The notes under the pieces: model-generated | The model's input: the letters and a program-made list of their open reading frames with translations, nothing else | Database searches by the model: none | What the model was told of the DNA's origin: nothing | Assembly: GCA_021769525.1 (NCBI GenBank) | Contig: JAETSQ010000007.1 | Span: forward strand, 1 to 64,000 | Direction of reading: 5' to 3' | DNA: 64,000 nt | Source of the DNA: Oscillospiraceae bacterium | GTDB taxonomy: Bacteria; Bacillota; Clostridia; Oscillospirales; Ruminococcaceae | Position numbers and translations under genes: made by a program | Part shown: positions 42,380 to 49,351 of the stretch, one piece after another | Position numbering within the stretch: position 1 is the first letter of the stretch | How the letters are laid out: every line of letters starts with the position of its first letter

Positions 42380-42730
42380 GTGAAGAAACGATGGCCGGCG
42401 GTCCTGGGGGGCGTGGGGGTAGGGATCCTCAATGGGATGCTGGGGGCGGGCGGCGGGGTGCTCACCGTCCCCCTCCTGGAATGGATGGGGGTAAAGGGGC
42501 GGCGGGCCCACGCCACCAGCCTTATGGTGATCCTTCCCCTCTCCCTGGTAAGCGCCGGGGTCTATCTCCTGCGGGGATGGGTCACCCTGGGGGAGGCGGC
42601 GGTCTTTCTCCCCGGAGGGCTGCTGGGGGCGGCGGCGGGGGGATGGCTGCTGCCCCGGCTGAATACCGCCTGGGTGAAGGCCGTTTTTTCTCTCCTGCTG
42701 CTGTGGGGAGCCTGGCGGATGCTGCGGTAG
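42380..42730 (+). CDS. TauE/SafE family half-protein, 116 residues
   Basis: A 116-residue membrane protein equal to one half of a TauE/SafE permease (full members have about 250 residues and two four-helix halves). It shows the half motif GILNGMLGAGGGVLTVPLLEWMGVKGRRAHATSLMVILPLSLVSA, and about four helices. GTG 42380 follows GGAAGGGGG. Together with the second half-protein at 43019 it could form a heterodimeric transporter for sulfur-type anions. The two genes are separated by a 288-base repeat-rich spacer. Confidence 0.82.
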   Translation: MKKRWPAVLGGVGVGILNGMLGAGGGVLTVPLLEWMGVKGRRAHATSLMVILPLSLVSAGVYLLRGWVTLGEAAVFLPGGLLGAAAGGWLLPRLNTAWVKAVFSLLLLWGAWRMLR

Positions 42731-42739
42731 GGCCGGATG

Positions 42740-42990
42740 CCGCCTGCCACGCCCTGCGGGGCTTGACTCTCCCGCAGGTTGACGGCCTTTCGGCCCAAGC
42801 CTCCCTCTTAGAGGGAGGTGTCGAGCGAAGCGAGACGGAGGGAGTTCACCTAAGTCTCCAGGCACCCACTTGCGCTCTGTACAAAGATAAGGGCCGGGGT
42901 GGGGCCCCGGCCCGTGTAGGGCGCGACACCGGCGGCACGCCGGACGTTCTTTTTTGCTTCTTTTTTCTCACGGGTGAGAAAAAAGAAGAG
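42740..42990. repeat. Composite repeat between the two TauE/SafE halves, with type A palindrome copy 4
   Basis: It contains CCTCCCTC/GAGGGAGG hairpins, GTCGAGCGAAGCGAGACGG, then the module TAAGTCTCCAGGCACCCAC and TGTAGGGCG (closely matching 19940-20010), and a type A palindrome (arms CTTCTTTTTTCTCAC 42957-42971 and GTGAGAAAAAAGAAG 42974-42988). Confidence 0.75.
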
Positions 42991-43018
42991 AGATCCTATC
43001 AAAGGAGCGTGAGGCGTT

Positions 43019-43435
43019 GTGGGGAACTTCCTTTCCGCCACCCTGGCGGCGTTTTTTGCCGGCGGGCTGGGGGCGATGGGCCTGGGGGGCGGCGGGGTGC
43101 TGCTGCTGTGGCTGGCGCTCTCCGGGACGGAGCAGCTCACCGCCCAGGGGGTGAACCTGATCTTCTTCCTTCCGGTGGGGGCGGTGGGGCTCTGGTCCCA
43201 CTGGCGGAACCGGCTGGTGGAGGGCTCCGCCGCCCTCCCCATGACCGCCGGGGGCCTCCTGGGGCTGGGGGCGGGGATCCTCCTGGCGGGGAACCTGCCG
43301 GGGCGGGTCCTGGCCCGCCTCTTCGGGCTGCTCACCGCCGCCATCGCCCTGCGGGAGGGGTGGGGGGCGGTGTCCATCTTCCGGCGGGAGGGATTTTCCC
43401 TCTTCCGGGACAGTTCCGGCAAGGGGCCTGCATAA
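43019..43435 (+). CDS. TauE/SafE family half-protein, 138 residues
   Basis: A 138-residue second half-size TauE/SafE protein. The motif FAGGLGAMGLGGGGVLLLWLAL is the first helix signature, followed by the loop TEQLTAQGVNLIFFLPVGAVGL and about four helices. GTG 43019 follows AAAGGAG at eleven bases. Each half starts with its own glycine motif, so the pair looks like two N-terminal-type halves rather than one gene cut in two, although a split cannot be excluded. Confidence 0.8.
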   Translation: MGNFLSATLAAFFAGGLGAMGLGGGGVLLLWLALSGTEQLTAQGVNLIFFLPVGAVGLWSHWRNRLVEGSAALPMTAGGLLGLGAGILLAGNLPGRVLARLFGLLTAAIALREGWGAVSIFRREGFSLFRDSSGKGPA

Positions 43436-43531
43436 ACTGCCAGCCCTGGCAAAGAATAGATATGACCGACCGGCAAGCCGGCCCCTCCCCTGGGGGCGGG
43501 CCGGCCATCACCAAAAAGGAGCGATATTGTC

Positions 43532-44308
43532 ATGGGAAAGAAAAATACAGTCATCCAGTTCATCCGGGACAAGGGGTTTTACATCGCCCTGGCAGTCTGC
43601 ATCGTGGGGGCCTCGGCGGCGGCCTGGGCCACCGCCAGCCGCACGCTGGACAGCATCGAGAAGAACAACCGCCAAATCGTGGAGCAAGGGATCAGCGGGG
43701 AGGAGAAACCGTCATGGAGCAGTTCATCCGCAGCAGCAGGCAGCCGGGACGCCGGAGAGACCAGACAGAATATCTCCAGTATCGAAAAGCCGCCTGCCTC
43801 CTCTACCTCTGCGCCGTCCTCGTCCTCGGCCTCCGCGCCTTCCGCCGCCTCCGGGACGGCTGCCGACGCGCCAGAGCCGCTGCCCGATTCGCCGACCTTT
43901 GCCTATACTCTGCCCTTGGAAGGGGGTAAGGTCCTCAATCCCTACAGCGGCGGCCAGCTGGTGAAGAACAAGACCCTCAATGTTTGGCGCACCCACGACG
44001 CCGTGGACATCCAGGGGGAAAAGGGCGCCAGGGTCTACGCCATCGGGGACGGCGTCGTGGCCTCGGTGACCAATGACGCCCTCTGGGGCGGAGTGGTACA
44101 GATCGACCACCCCGACGGCTGCACCTCCGTTTACAGCGGTCTGGTGACCGGGGAGCGGATCAAGGCCGGGACCGAGGTGCTGGCCGGGGAGGAGCTGGGC
44201 ACCCTGGGGGACATCCCGGCGGAGATCTCCGCGGAGCCCCACCTCCACCTGGCCTTGACCAAGGAGGGGAAGGCAGTGGACCCCGCCGAGGTGCTGACTT
44301 TCGGTTAA
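43532..44308 (+). CDS. M23 family peptidase, SpoIIQ-like
   Basis: A 258-residue protein with an N-terminal membrane anchor (FYIALAVCIVGASAAAWA, residues about 17-35), a long S/A/P-rich linker (residues about 55-120) and a C-terminal LytM domain. Metal-site residues are in place: H155 and D159 (HDAVD) and the HLH pair H237/H239. The layout matches clostridial SpoIIQ, which is an endospore engulfment channel protein, but a general peptidoglycan endopeptidase is also possible. The gene follows a possible pair with the TauE halves, with no spore gene nearby to decide. Confidence 0.78.
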   Translation: MGKKNTVIQFIRDKGFYIALAVCIVGASAAAWATASRTLDSIEKNNRQIVEQGISGEEKPSWSSSSAAAGSRDAGETRQNISSIEKPPASSTSAPSSSSASAPSAASGTAADAPEPLPDSPTFAYTLPLEGGKVLNPYSGGQLVKNKTLNVWRTHDAVDIQGEKGARVYAIGDGVVASVTNDALWGGVVQIDHPDGCTSVYSGLVTGERIKAGTEVLAGEELGTLGDIPAEISAEPHLHLALTKEGKAVDPAEVLTFG

Positions 44309-44390
44309 GAGCCTATCCGGGGCAGCTCAGGCCGTCAAAAAACTTTATCCCAGGAACAGCGGCTTGCGCGCCCACGGGGGAAAAAGTGTG

Positions 44391-44418
44391 AAAAGGGGGG
44401 CCGTAAGGCCCCTCTTTT
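44391..44418 (+). terminator. Terminator after the M23 gene
   Basis: GGGGGGCC pairs with GGCCCCTC (one G-U) around GTAA and is followed by TTTT. Confidence 0.75.
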
Positions 44419-44469
44419 CGCGTAGAACGAGCATAGCGAGCGGATAACCCCGCCGGTCGCGGCGGGACT

Positions 44470-44498
44470 TAACTTGTCGAAAAACTTTTTCGACAAGT
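44470..44498. repeat. Perfect 14-1-14 palindrome
   Basis: AACTTGTCGAAAAA (44470-44483), one central C, TTTTTCGACAAGTT (44485-44498). Exact inverted repeat of 29 bases with no terminator T-run outside the arms. Function unknown. Confidence 0.8.
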
Positions 44499-44639
44499 TG
44501 AGCTGCCCACCGAAGGCGGCTGTTTCCTTTTTTTCGGCGATGGAAAAAGTCGAAATTTCTCTTTTCTTTCCTCCCGCCGCGTGTTATACTAATTATACTG
44601 GATGTAAAAATTCCGGCTCGTCCGGGGCGGTGAAGGGAT

Positions 44640-45206
44640 GTGAGACATTTGGAGGCGGTCATCTGCACCCAGGGGGAGCCCCCAAAATTCGATATTCTCC
44701 CCACCTACAAGATCACCGACTATCCCCTGGAAAAACGGGACTACAAACCCTTTGCCCAGGGGCAGATCTGTCTGACGCCGGAGCGCCTGTACCTCCGCCT
44801 CTGGGCCTTTGAGGCCCGGCCCCGCCCCCAGAGCATGGTGGAATGCGTCCTCACCACCCGCCAGAGCCAGGCGGTGCTCCGGCTGGCGGCCTGGGCGGAG
44901 GGGCGGTGGAGCTGCCTGCTGAACACCCCCTCCGGGGAGCGCCCGCTGGACGCCATCGCCCATTCTATGGCGGGGGATGACTTCCAGGGGGAGTACTGGG
45001 GCATCAGCGCCGCCATCCCCCGGCGGCCGGTGGAGGAGGCCCTGGGCCTCCTGCTGGAGCCGGGCGCGGTGGTGCTGGGGAACTTCTACAAGCGCAGCCG
45101 GGACCGGGAAAAGCCCCACGACGGCTCCTGCTGGCCCGCCGACTTCGCCGGGGGGAGGGAGTACGCCCTGTCCTCCCTGGTCCCCTTCACCGTGGCGGCC
45201 TACTGA
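44640..45206 (+). CDS. Unknown protein, possible carbohydrate-binding-like fold
   Basis: A 188-residue soluble protein, beta-rich, with no signal. Features include ICLTPERLYLRLWAFEARP, VVLGNFYKRSRDREKPHDGSCWPADFAGGREYALSSLVPF and a mid-region WSCLLNTPSGERPLDAIAHSMAGDDFQGEYWGISAAIP. The pattern of strands and conserved W/Y/F recalls CBM9-like or DOMON-type beta sandwiches, but I cannot establish it. GTG 44640 has only a weak site (GAAGGG). It precedes a tiny membrane protein gene. Confidence 0.7.
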   Translation: MRHLEAVICTQGEPPKFDILPTYKITDYPLEKRDYKPFAQGQICLTPERLYLRLWAFEARPRPQSMVECVLTTRQSQAVLRLAAWAEGRWSCLLNTPSGERPLDAIAHSMAGDDFQGEYWGISAAIPRRPVEEALGLLLEPGAVVLGNFYKRSRDREKPHDGSCWPADFAGGREYALSSLVPFTVAAY

Positions 45207-45254
45207 CGGACAAGCCGAACAACCGGCGCAACATAAGAAGGAGGATTCTTTAAG

Positions 45255-45398
45255 ATGAATTTTTTGAACAAGCTGATCGCTCTGCTCGTAAAGGTCGTTG
45301 TGCTGGCCGCCGGCGTGGTGGTGGCGATGGAGGCGGTGGACCGCTTCCGGGAGCGGGAGCAGTCCCGCTACCTGGTGGATGAGGACTTTGAGGACTGA
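45255..45398 (+). CDS. Tiny single-span membrane protein, 47 residues
   Basis: A 47-codon frame with AAGGAGGA nine bases before ATG 45255. The product starts MNFLNKLIALLVKVVVL and continues as one hydrophobic span (residues about 6-25), followed by a charged tail with FREREQSRYLVDEDFED. It is 48 bases after the preceding gene. It is too small for a family assignment; small membrane proteins like this often regulate a partner, which is only a guess. Confidence 0.7.
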   Translation: MNFLNKLIALLVKVVVLAAGVVVAMEAVDRFREREQSRYLVDEDFED

Positions 45399-45437
45399 GA
45401 ACTGCGCCGCCAAAAGCGGGACAAACGCATGAACATG

Positions 45438-45468
45438 AAAAAGGGGGGCCTGACGGCTCCCCTTTTTT
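45438..45468 (+). terminator. Terminator after the tiny membrane protein
   Basis: AAGGGGGGCC pairs with GGCTCCCCTT around TGAC, followed by TTTT. Confidence 0.75.
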
Positions 45469-45499
45469 GTACAAGGCCAGCGTGTTGATCCCGCCGCCC

Positions 45500-45523
45500 G
45501 GCCCTCCTTCGGGGGCCTTTTTT
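45500..45523. terminator. Terminator downstream of dut
   Basis: GGCCCTCC pairs with GGGGGCC around TTC, followed on the plus strand by TTTTTTG. It sits between the converging genes. Confidence 0.6.
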
Positions 45524-45530
45524 GTTTTTA

Positions 45531-46043
45531 TCAGTTCTTGCCGGTGGAGCCGAAGCCCCCGGTGCCCCGGACCGTCTCATCCAGCTCCTCCACCCGGAGG
45601 GGTTCCGCCATGGAGACCGGCAGGATCACCATCTGGGCGATGCGCTCCCCAGGGGAGACGGTGTACCCCTCCCGCCTGTGGCAGGTGAGGAAAACGGTCA
45701 GTTCCCCCCGGTAGTCGCTGTCCACCACCCCCACGGCGTTCACCGGGGCCACGCCCTCCTTTACCGCCAGGCCGCTGCGGCCAAAGACCAGACAGACATA
45801 GCCGGGGTCCAGCTGGATGGCGATGCCGGTGGGGATCTTGGTGATCTCCCCGTGGCGCACCTCCACCGGGGCGTCGATGGCGGCGGAAAGGTCCAGCCCG
45901 GCGCTTTCCGGGGTCCCCCGGCGGGGCATCGCCGCGCCTTCCCGCAGCAGCTTCACCCGCAGCACCGGCTGTCCCGTCAGGGCGTCCACCGTGTCCCCCT
46001 GGTGATCTGCCATCCGCTTTAATATTTTTTCTGAATACTCCAT
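45531..46043 (-). CDS. dut: dUTP diphosphatase
   Basis: A 170-residue trimeric dUTPase (dUTP to dUMP and PPi, keeping uracil out of DNA). Motif 1 is SAGLDLSAAI, motif 2 GRSGLAVKEG, motif 3 GVVDSDYRGEL, motif 4 RIAQMVI and motif 5 RGTGGFGSTG, all five in order. ATG 46043 follows AAGGAG. An N-terminal helix precedes motif 1 (MEYSEKILKRMADHQGDTVDALTG). Alone between a terminator and a divergent small gene. Confidence 0.97.
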   Translation of the reverse strand: MEYSEKILKRMADHQGDTVDALTGQPVLRVKLLREGAAMPRRGTPESAGLDLSAAIDAPVEVRHGEITKIPTGIAIQLDPGYVCLVFGRSGLAVKEGVAPVNAVGVVDSDYRGELTVFLTCHRREGYTVSPGERIAQMVILPVSMAEPLRVEELDETVRGTGGFGSTGKN

Positions 46044-46051
46044 ACTGCTCC

Positions 46052-46080
46052 TTGACTGTTGTAGTATACTTGCATATAAT
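46052..46080 (+). promoter_or_regulatory. Promoter of the 46118 small gene
   Basis: TTGACT at 46052-46057 and TATAAT at 46075-46080, 17 bases apart. It overlaps the upstream region of the divergent dut start. Confidence 0.8.
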
Positions 46081-46117
46081 TCTAAAGTGCTACACATATA
46101 AAACGGAGGTGCCGAAA

Positions 46118-46273
46118 ATGCAACAGGAACAACTCACTGCGCTGATCCTGCTCCTGCCCGATGAGGTCCTTGAGGGCCTGGACAAGCTCTGCTCCGGCTC
46201 CGGATGCACCAGGGAAGAGATGGCGGCGGAGATCCTGGCCAGAGGCGTAGCCTCGGATGCTCTTTCCCCCTGA
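46118..46273 (+). CDS. Small protein, possible ribbon-helix-helix, 51 residues
   Basis: A 51-residue protein: MQQEQLTALILLLPDEVLEGLDKL, then CSGSGCTREEMAAEILARGVAS. The strand-turn-helix-helix order of the hydrophobic residues resembles a ribbon-helix-helix DNA-binding monomer. GGAGG lies eight bases before ATG 46118, and a near-consensus promoter and a terminator flank it, so it is a stand-alone unit. DNA binding is inferred only from the pattern. Confidence 0.65.
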   Translation: MQQEQLTALILLLPDEVLEGLDKLCSGSGCTREEMAAEILARGVASDALSP

Positions 46274-46293
46274 CGCCGGCGGAGGGGGTTTTA
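46266..46293 (+). terminator. Terminator after the small gene
   Basis: CCCCC and GGGGG arms with an inner GCCGGC, followed by TTTT. Confidence 0.65.
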
Positions 46294-46375
46294 TCATAGC
46301 GTTACATCCGTGAAAAACCGAGCGGTTTAGGGAGCGCCCGAACAAGGAGTTAAAGCCAATCTGGGCCGAGATGGA

Positions 46376-46560
46376 ACCCCTCCGTCTCGCTTCGCTCATC
46401 CCTCCCTGCGGTCGGGAACGTGGGCTACGCCCAACCTCCCCTTTCAGGGGAGGCTCTGGCGGAGCGCAAAGCCATCCGTTCTGCCAAGGGCTCCCCTGAA
46501 AGGGGAGCTGGCATTTCCCAAAGGGAAATGTCTGAGGGGTTTTCCCGCCGGGGAGGCGAA
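46376..46560. repeat. Type C composite repeat
   Basis: Fills the gap 46294-46646. It reads ACCCCTCCGTCTCGCTTCGC, GTGGGCTACGCCCAACCTCC, CCTTTCAGGGGAGG, GCGGAGCGCAAAGCCATCCG and CAAAGGGAAATG, all shared with 55550-55790, 60480-60605 and 63290-63360 in either orientation. Confidence 0.75.
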
Positions 46561-46646
46561 AGAAATCTTAGCAGTTACTGCTGGCCTGCGGCAACAACAA
46601 AACCCGGCAATCGGGCAAAAAATCTCCGCCGCTCCCCTTTGCGGCG

Positions 46647-48716
46647 CTATTTCAGCTCCCGCAGGTACAGCCCGTTGGTCCGCTCGTCCCGGAGGGGCGC
46701 CCCCTCCTGCCATAGCTGCACCACGCGGGCGCACCGGGCCGGGTCTTCGATGGTAAAGCGCAGGGTGGCGTGGGAAAAGCCCTCCAGCATCCGCTGCTTG
46801 TCCCCCAGGTAGAGGGGTACGGTGTTGAGGAGCTGGCTGTACTGCCGCCCCCGGCAGACCACAGGGAAGCTCTTCCCCAGCCGGTCGGTGAGGGCGGCCT
46901 GGCCGTTGCACCGGCCGCAGCCCTTGGGCCCCTGGGCGGGGCAGGCCCGGAAGGTCATCAGGGGCAGGTATCCGTAGGCGATGACCCCGCAGGGGAGGTA
47001 GTCCCCCAGGGCAGCCCCCTGGCGGAGGTTCGTCTCGAAGGAGAGGGTCATATCCTCCGCCCCCAGCTCCCGGCACTCCCGCAGGGCGTGGGAATTGAGG
47101 ACGTTCAGGCCGTAGTCGCCGTAGGGGCGCAGTCCCGCTGCTTTCGCCAGCAAAATCTGCCCTGGGCCGGGGCAGAGGGCCTTTTCCAGCCCCGCTTCCC
47201 GGAGGGCGCGCAGGGTCTCCCCCAGCTTCTGCTCCGCCCCTGAGGGGAGGAAGACCGGCAGCTCCGCCGCCAGCCGCGCCCCGTATTCCGGGATCAGCTC
47301 CCGGTGGGCGGCGATCTCCTCCACCGGCAGGATCACCAGGGCCGCCGGCTCTGTCACCGCCGGGGAGAGCTGCTCCGCCCGCTCCAGCCGCACCCGCAGC
47401 TCCGGGTATTTGAGGTTCAGCAGCTTGGGGTGGGCCTCCGGATCCTCCTCCGGCATCCGGAAGGGGTGGGGGACGATCTCTTCCCGCAGGGCCAGCAGCC
47501 GCTCCAGGGCCTCCTTCCGCAGGGCGTTGAGGGCGGAGACCGGGACCATCAGCCCTTCCTCTATGGCGCAGTCCAGTTTCTCCAGGCGGAAGGGGGTGCC
47601 CCCGGTCTTTTCCAGCGCCCGGCGGCAGAGGGCCTCATCGGTGGGGCGGTTCCGGGCCGTCTCCGGGATGGGGCCGGAGACGGTCACCTCCCTCTCCCTG
47701 TCGGAGACGGTGAGGACCACCGGCTTTTCCTCCCGGAGGGAAAGGGCCATGGACACCGGCACCCGCGGAGCCTCCCCCCGGCAGGTGAGGGCCAGCTCCC
47801 GGAGGACCCCGGCGGCGGCGGTGACGTCCTCCTTGCGCCGCCAGCCGAACATCTCCACCCCCCGGCGGCCGGTGAAGTACCCGTCGGTGAACCCGCTGCG
47901 GGAAAAGACTGCCCGGAGGGTGTCCATATCATAGGGCCTGCCGTCCAGGGCCGCCCGGCAGGCGGCGGTGGCGGCGGCCACATATTCCGGGCGCTTCATC
48001 CGCCCCTCGATCTTCAGGTAGGTGACGCCGGTCCGCTCCAGCTCCGCCATCCGGGGGATGAGGGAGAGGTCTTTGAGGGAGAGGGCGTACTCCCGCCCGT
48101 GGGGGGAGCGGAAATCCAGGCGGCAGGGCTGGGCGCACCGCCCCCGGTTGCCGCTGCGCTCCCCCAGCATGGCGGAAAGGTAGCACTGGCCGGAAAGGCT
48201 CATGCACAGCGCCCCGTGGACGAAGGTCTCCAGGGCGACGGTATCCCCCATTTCCCGGTGGATGGCGGCGATCTCCTCCCCGGTGAGCTCCCTGGCCAGG
48301 ACGATGCAGGAAAAGCCCAGGTCCCGCATGGCCTGGGCTCCCGAAAGGTTGTGGACCGAAAGCTGGGTGCTGGCGTGGAGGGGGAGGGAAGGACAGCACC
48401 GGCGGGCCAGGGCAGCCACCCCCAGGTCCTGGACGATGGCCGCATCGGCCCCGCTTTCGGCGATCTCCCGGAGCTGCCGGAGCAGGGGCAAAGTCTCCCG
48501 GTCGGTGACCAGGGTGTTGAGGGTGACGTGGACCTTCACCCCCCGGCCGTGGCAGTAGGCCACCGCCTCCCGGAGGCTGCCGCCCCCGAAGTTTTCCGCC
48601 CCGGCGCGGGCATTGAAGCCCCCCGCCCCCAGGTACACGGCGTCGGCGCCGTTTTTCACCGCGGCCTCCAGCTGTTCCCGGCCCCCTGCGGGGGCCAGCA
48701 GCCGCATCCGGGACAT
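46647..48716 (-). CDS. U32 family peptidase with DUF3656-type C-terminal part
   Basis: A 689-residue U32 protein. The N-terminal U32 domain (LLAPAGGREQLEAAVKNGADAVYLG, QCYLSAMLGERSGNRGRCAQPCRL with its cysteine pairs) is followed by an accessory region and a second part rich in cysteines (CPAQGPKGCGRC). The family includes RlhA, which hydroxylates 23S rRNA, and collagenase-like proteins; the name peptidase is historic. ATG 48716 follows GAGGAG at seven bases. It starts three bases after the zapA stop region (TAATATG), so the two are translationally coupled, a common pairing in Clostridia. Confidence 0.92.
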   Translation of the reverse strand: MSRMRLLAPAGGREQLEAAVKNGADAVYLGAGGFNARAGAENFGGGSLREAVAYCHGRGVKVHVTLNTLVTDRETLPLLRQLREIAESGADAAIVQDLGVAALARRCCPSLPLHASTQLSVHNLSGAQAMRDLGFSCIVLARELTGEEIAAIHREMGDTVALETFVHGALCMSLSGQCYLSAMLGERSGNRGRCAQPCRLDFRSPHGREYALSLKDLSLIPRMAELERTGVTYLKIEGRMKRPEYVAAATAACRAALDGRPYDMDTLRAVFSRSGFTDGYFTGRRGVEMFGWRRKEDVTAAAGVLRELALTCRGEAPRVPVSMALSLREEKPVVLTVSDREREVTVSGPIPETARNRPTDEALCRRALEKTGGTPFRLEKLDCAIEEGLMVPVSALNALRKEALERLLALREEIVPHPFRMPEEDPEAHPKLLNLKYPELRVRLERAEQLSPAVTEPAALVILPVEEIAAHRELIPEYGARLAAELPVFLPSGAEQKLGETLRALREAGLEKALCPGPGQILLAKAAGLRPYGDYGLNVLNSHALRECRELGAEDMTLSFETNLRQGAALGDYLPCGVIAYGYLPLMTFRACPAQGPKGCGRCNGQAALTDRLGKSFPVVCRGRQYSQLLNTVPLYLGDKQRMLEGFSHATLRFTIEDPARCARVVQLWQEGAPLRDERTNGLYLRELK

Positions 48717-48717
48717 A

Positions 48718-49146
48718 TTACTGCTCCTCATCCAGGCCCAGGCGGCTCAACTCCATCCTGGCCCGGTCAAACTGCCGCTTCTGCTTTTCCAGCTCCTGGC
48801 GGAACTGGGCGCAGAGGCGCTTTTCGTCCTCCAGCTCCTGGGTGACCCGCTCGCAGAGGCGCTTCTGGTCCTCCAGCTCCATCCGGGCCTTGGCGGCGTC
48901 CTCCAGGTACTGGCTCAGCTGCTCCCGCATCCGGTCGGTGGAGCTTTCCGCGTCGGTGATCTCGTCCATCAGGTTCAGGGAGAGGATCACCAGGGCGTCC
49001 AGGGTGGAAAGGCTGGGGCGCTGCTCCTGGATGGCTGCCAGCTGCTCGTTCATCTGCTCCTCGATGCGGCGCACCTGATCCTCGCTGCCGGAGGTGGTGA
49101 TATAGTAGGTGGTACCCAGCACCTTTACCTTGCTTCGTGTCGCCAT
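48718..49146 (-). CDS. zapA: Cell division protein ZapA-like
   Basis: A 142-residue ZapA. The N-terminal domain (SKVKVLGTTYYITTSGSEDQVRRIEEQMNEQLAAI) and dimerisation region (LDALVILSLNLMDEI) match the family, and the C-terminal half is a long coiled coil (KARMELEDQKRLCERVTQELEDEKRLCAQFRQELEKQKRQF). ZapA bundles FtsZ filaments at the division site. It is about 40 residues longer than the core because of the coil. ATG 49146 follows AAAGGAA. The gene leads a two-gene unit with the U32 peptidase. Confidence 0.9.
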   Translation of the reverse strand: MATRSKVKVLGTTYYITTSGSEDQVRRIEEQMNEQLAAIQEQRPSLSTLDALVILSLNLMDEITDAESSTDRMREQLSQYLEDAAKARMELEDQKRLCERVTQELEDEKRLCAQFRQELEKQKRQFDRARMELSRLGLDEEQ

Positions 49147-49192
49147 AGCTGTTATGCGTTCCTTTCTTTGGTAGTGTTTATAGTTAGATTTT

Positions 49193-49221
49193 ATTTTACC
49201 ACAAGTGCAGGAAATGGACAA
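49193..49221 (-). promoter_or_regulatory. zapA-U32 promoter
   Basis: On the minus strand TTGTCC (49221-49216) and TAAAAT (49198-49193) are 17 bases apart; start near 49186. Confidence 0.5.
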
Positions 49222-49288
49222 GGGATTTCCGGGTTTCTTTTCTATTATAATAAGAAAAAATCGCAGGCGGCAGGAGCGTCCTCCCGGT

Positions 49289-49317
49289 TTGCGCCGCTGC
49301 CCGGCCTGTGGTACAAT
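49289..49317 (+). promoter_or_regulatory. Promoter of the 49352 gene
   Basis: TTGCGC at 49289-49294 and TACAAT at 49312-49317, 17 bases apart, divergent from the zapA promoter. Confidence 0.5.
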
Positions 49318-49351
49318 AAAAACATTACAAAAACGAACAGGAGGCGGCCCC

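Larger units (their letters stand above)
44309..44639. other. Spacer with terminator, long palindrome and no gene
   Basis: Contains the terminator at 44391-44418 and the perfect palindrome at 44470-44498. I see no open frame worth calling. Confidence 0.6.

Noticed and set aside
44470..44498. Interpretation as a rho-independent terminator
   Set aside because: The T-run lies inside the palindrome arm rather than after it.
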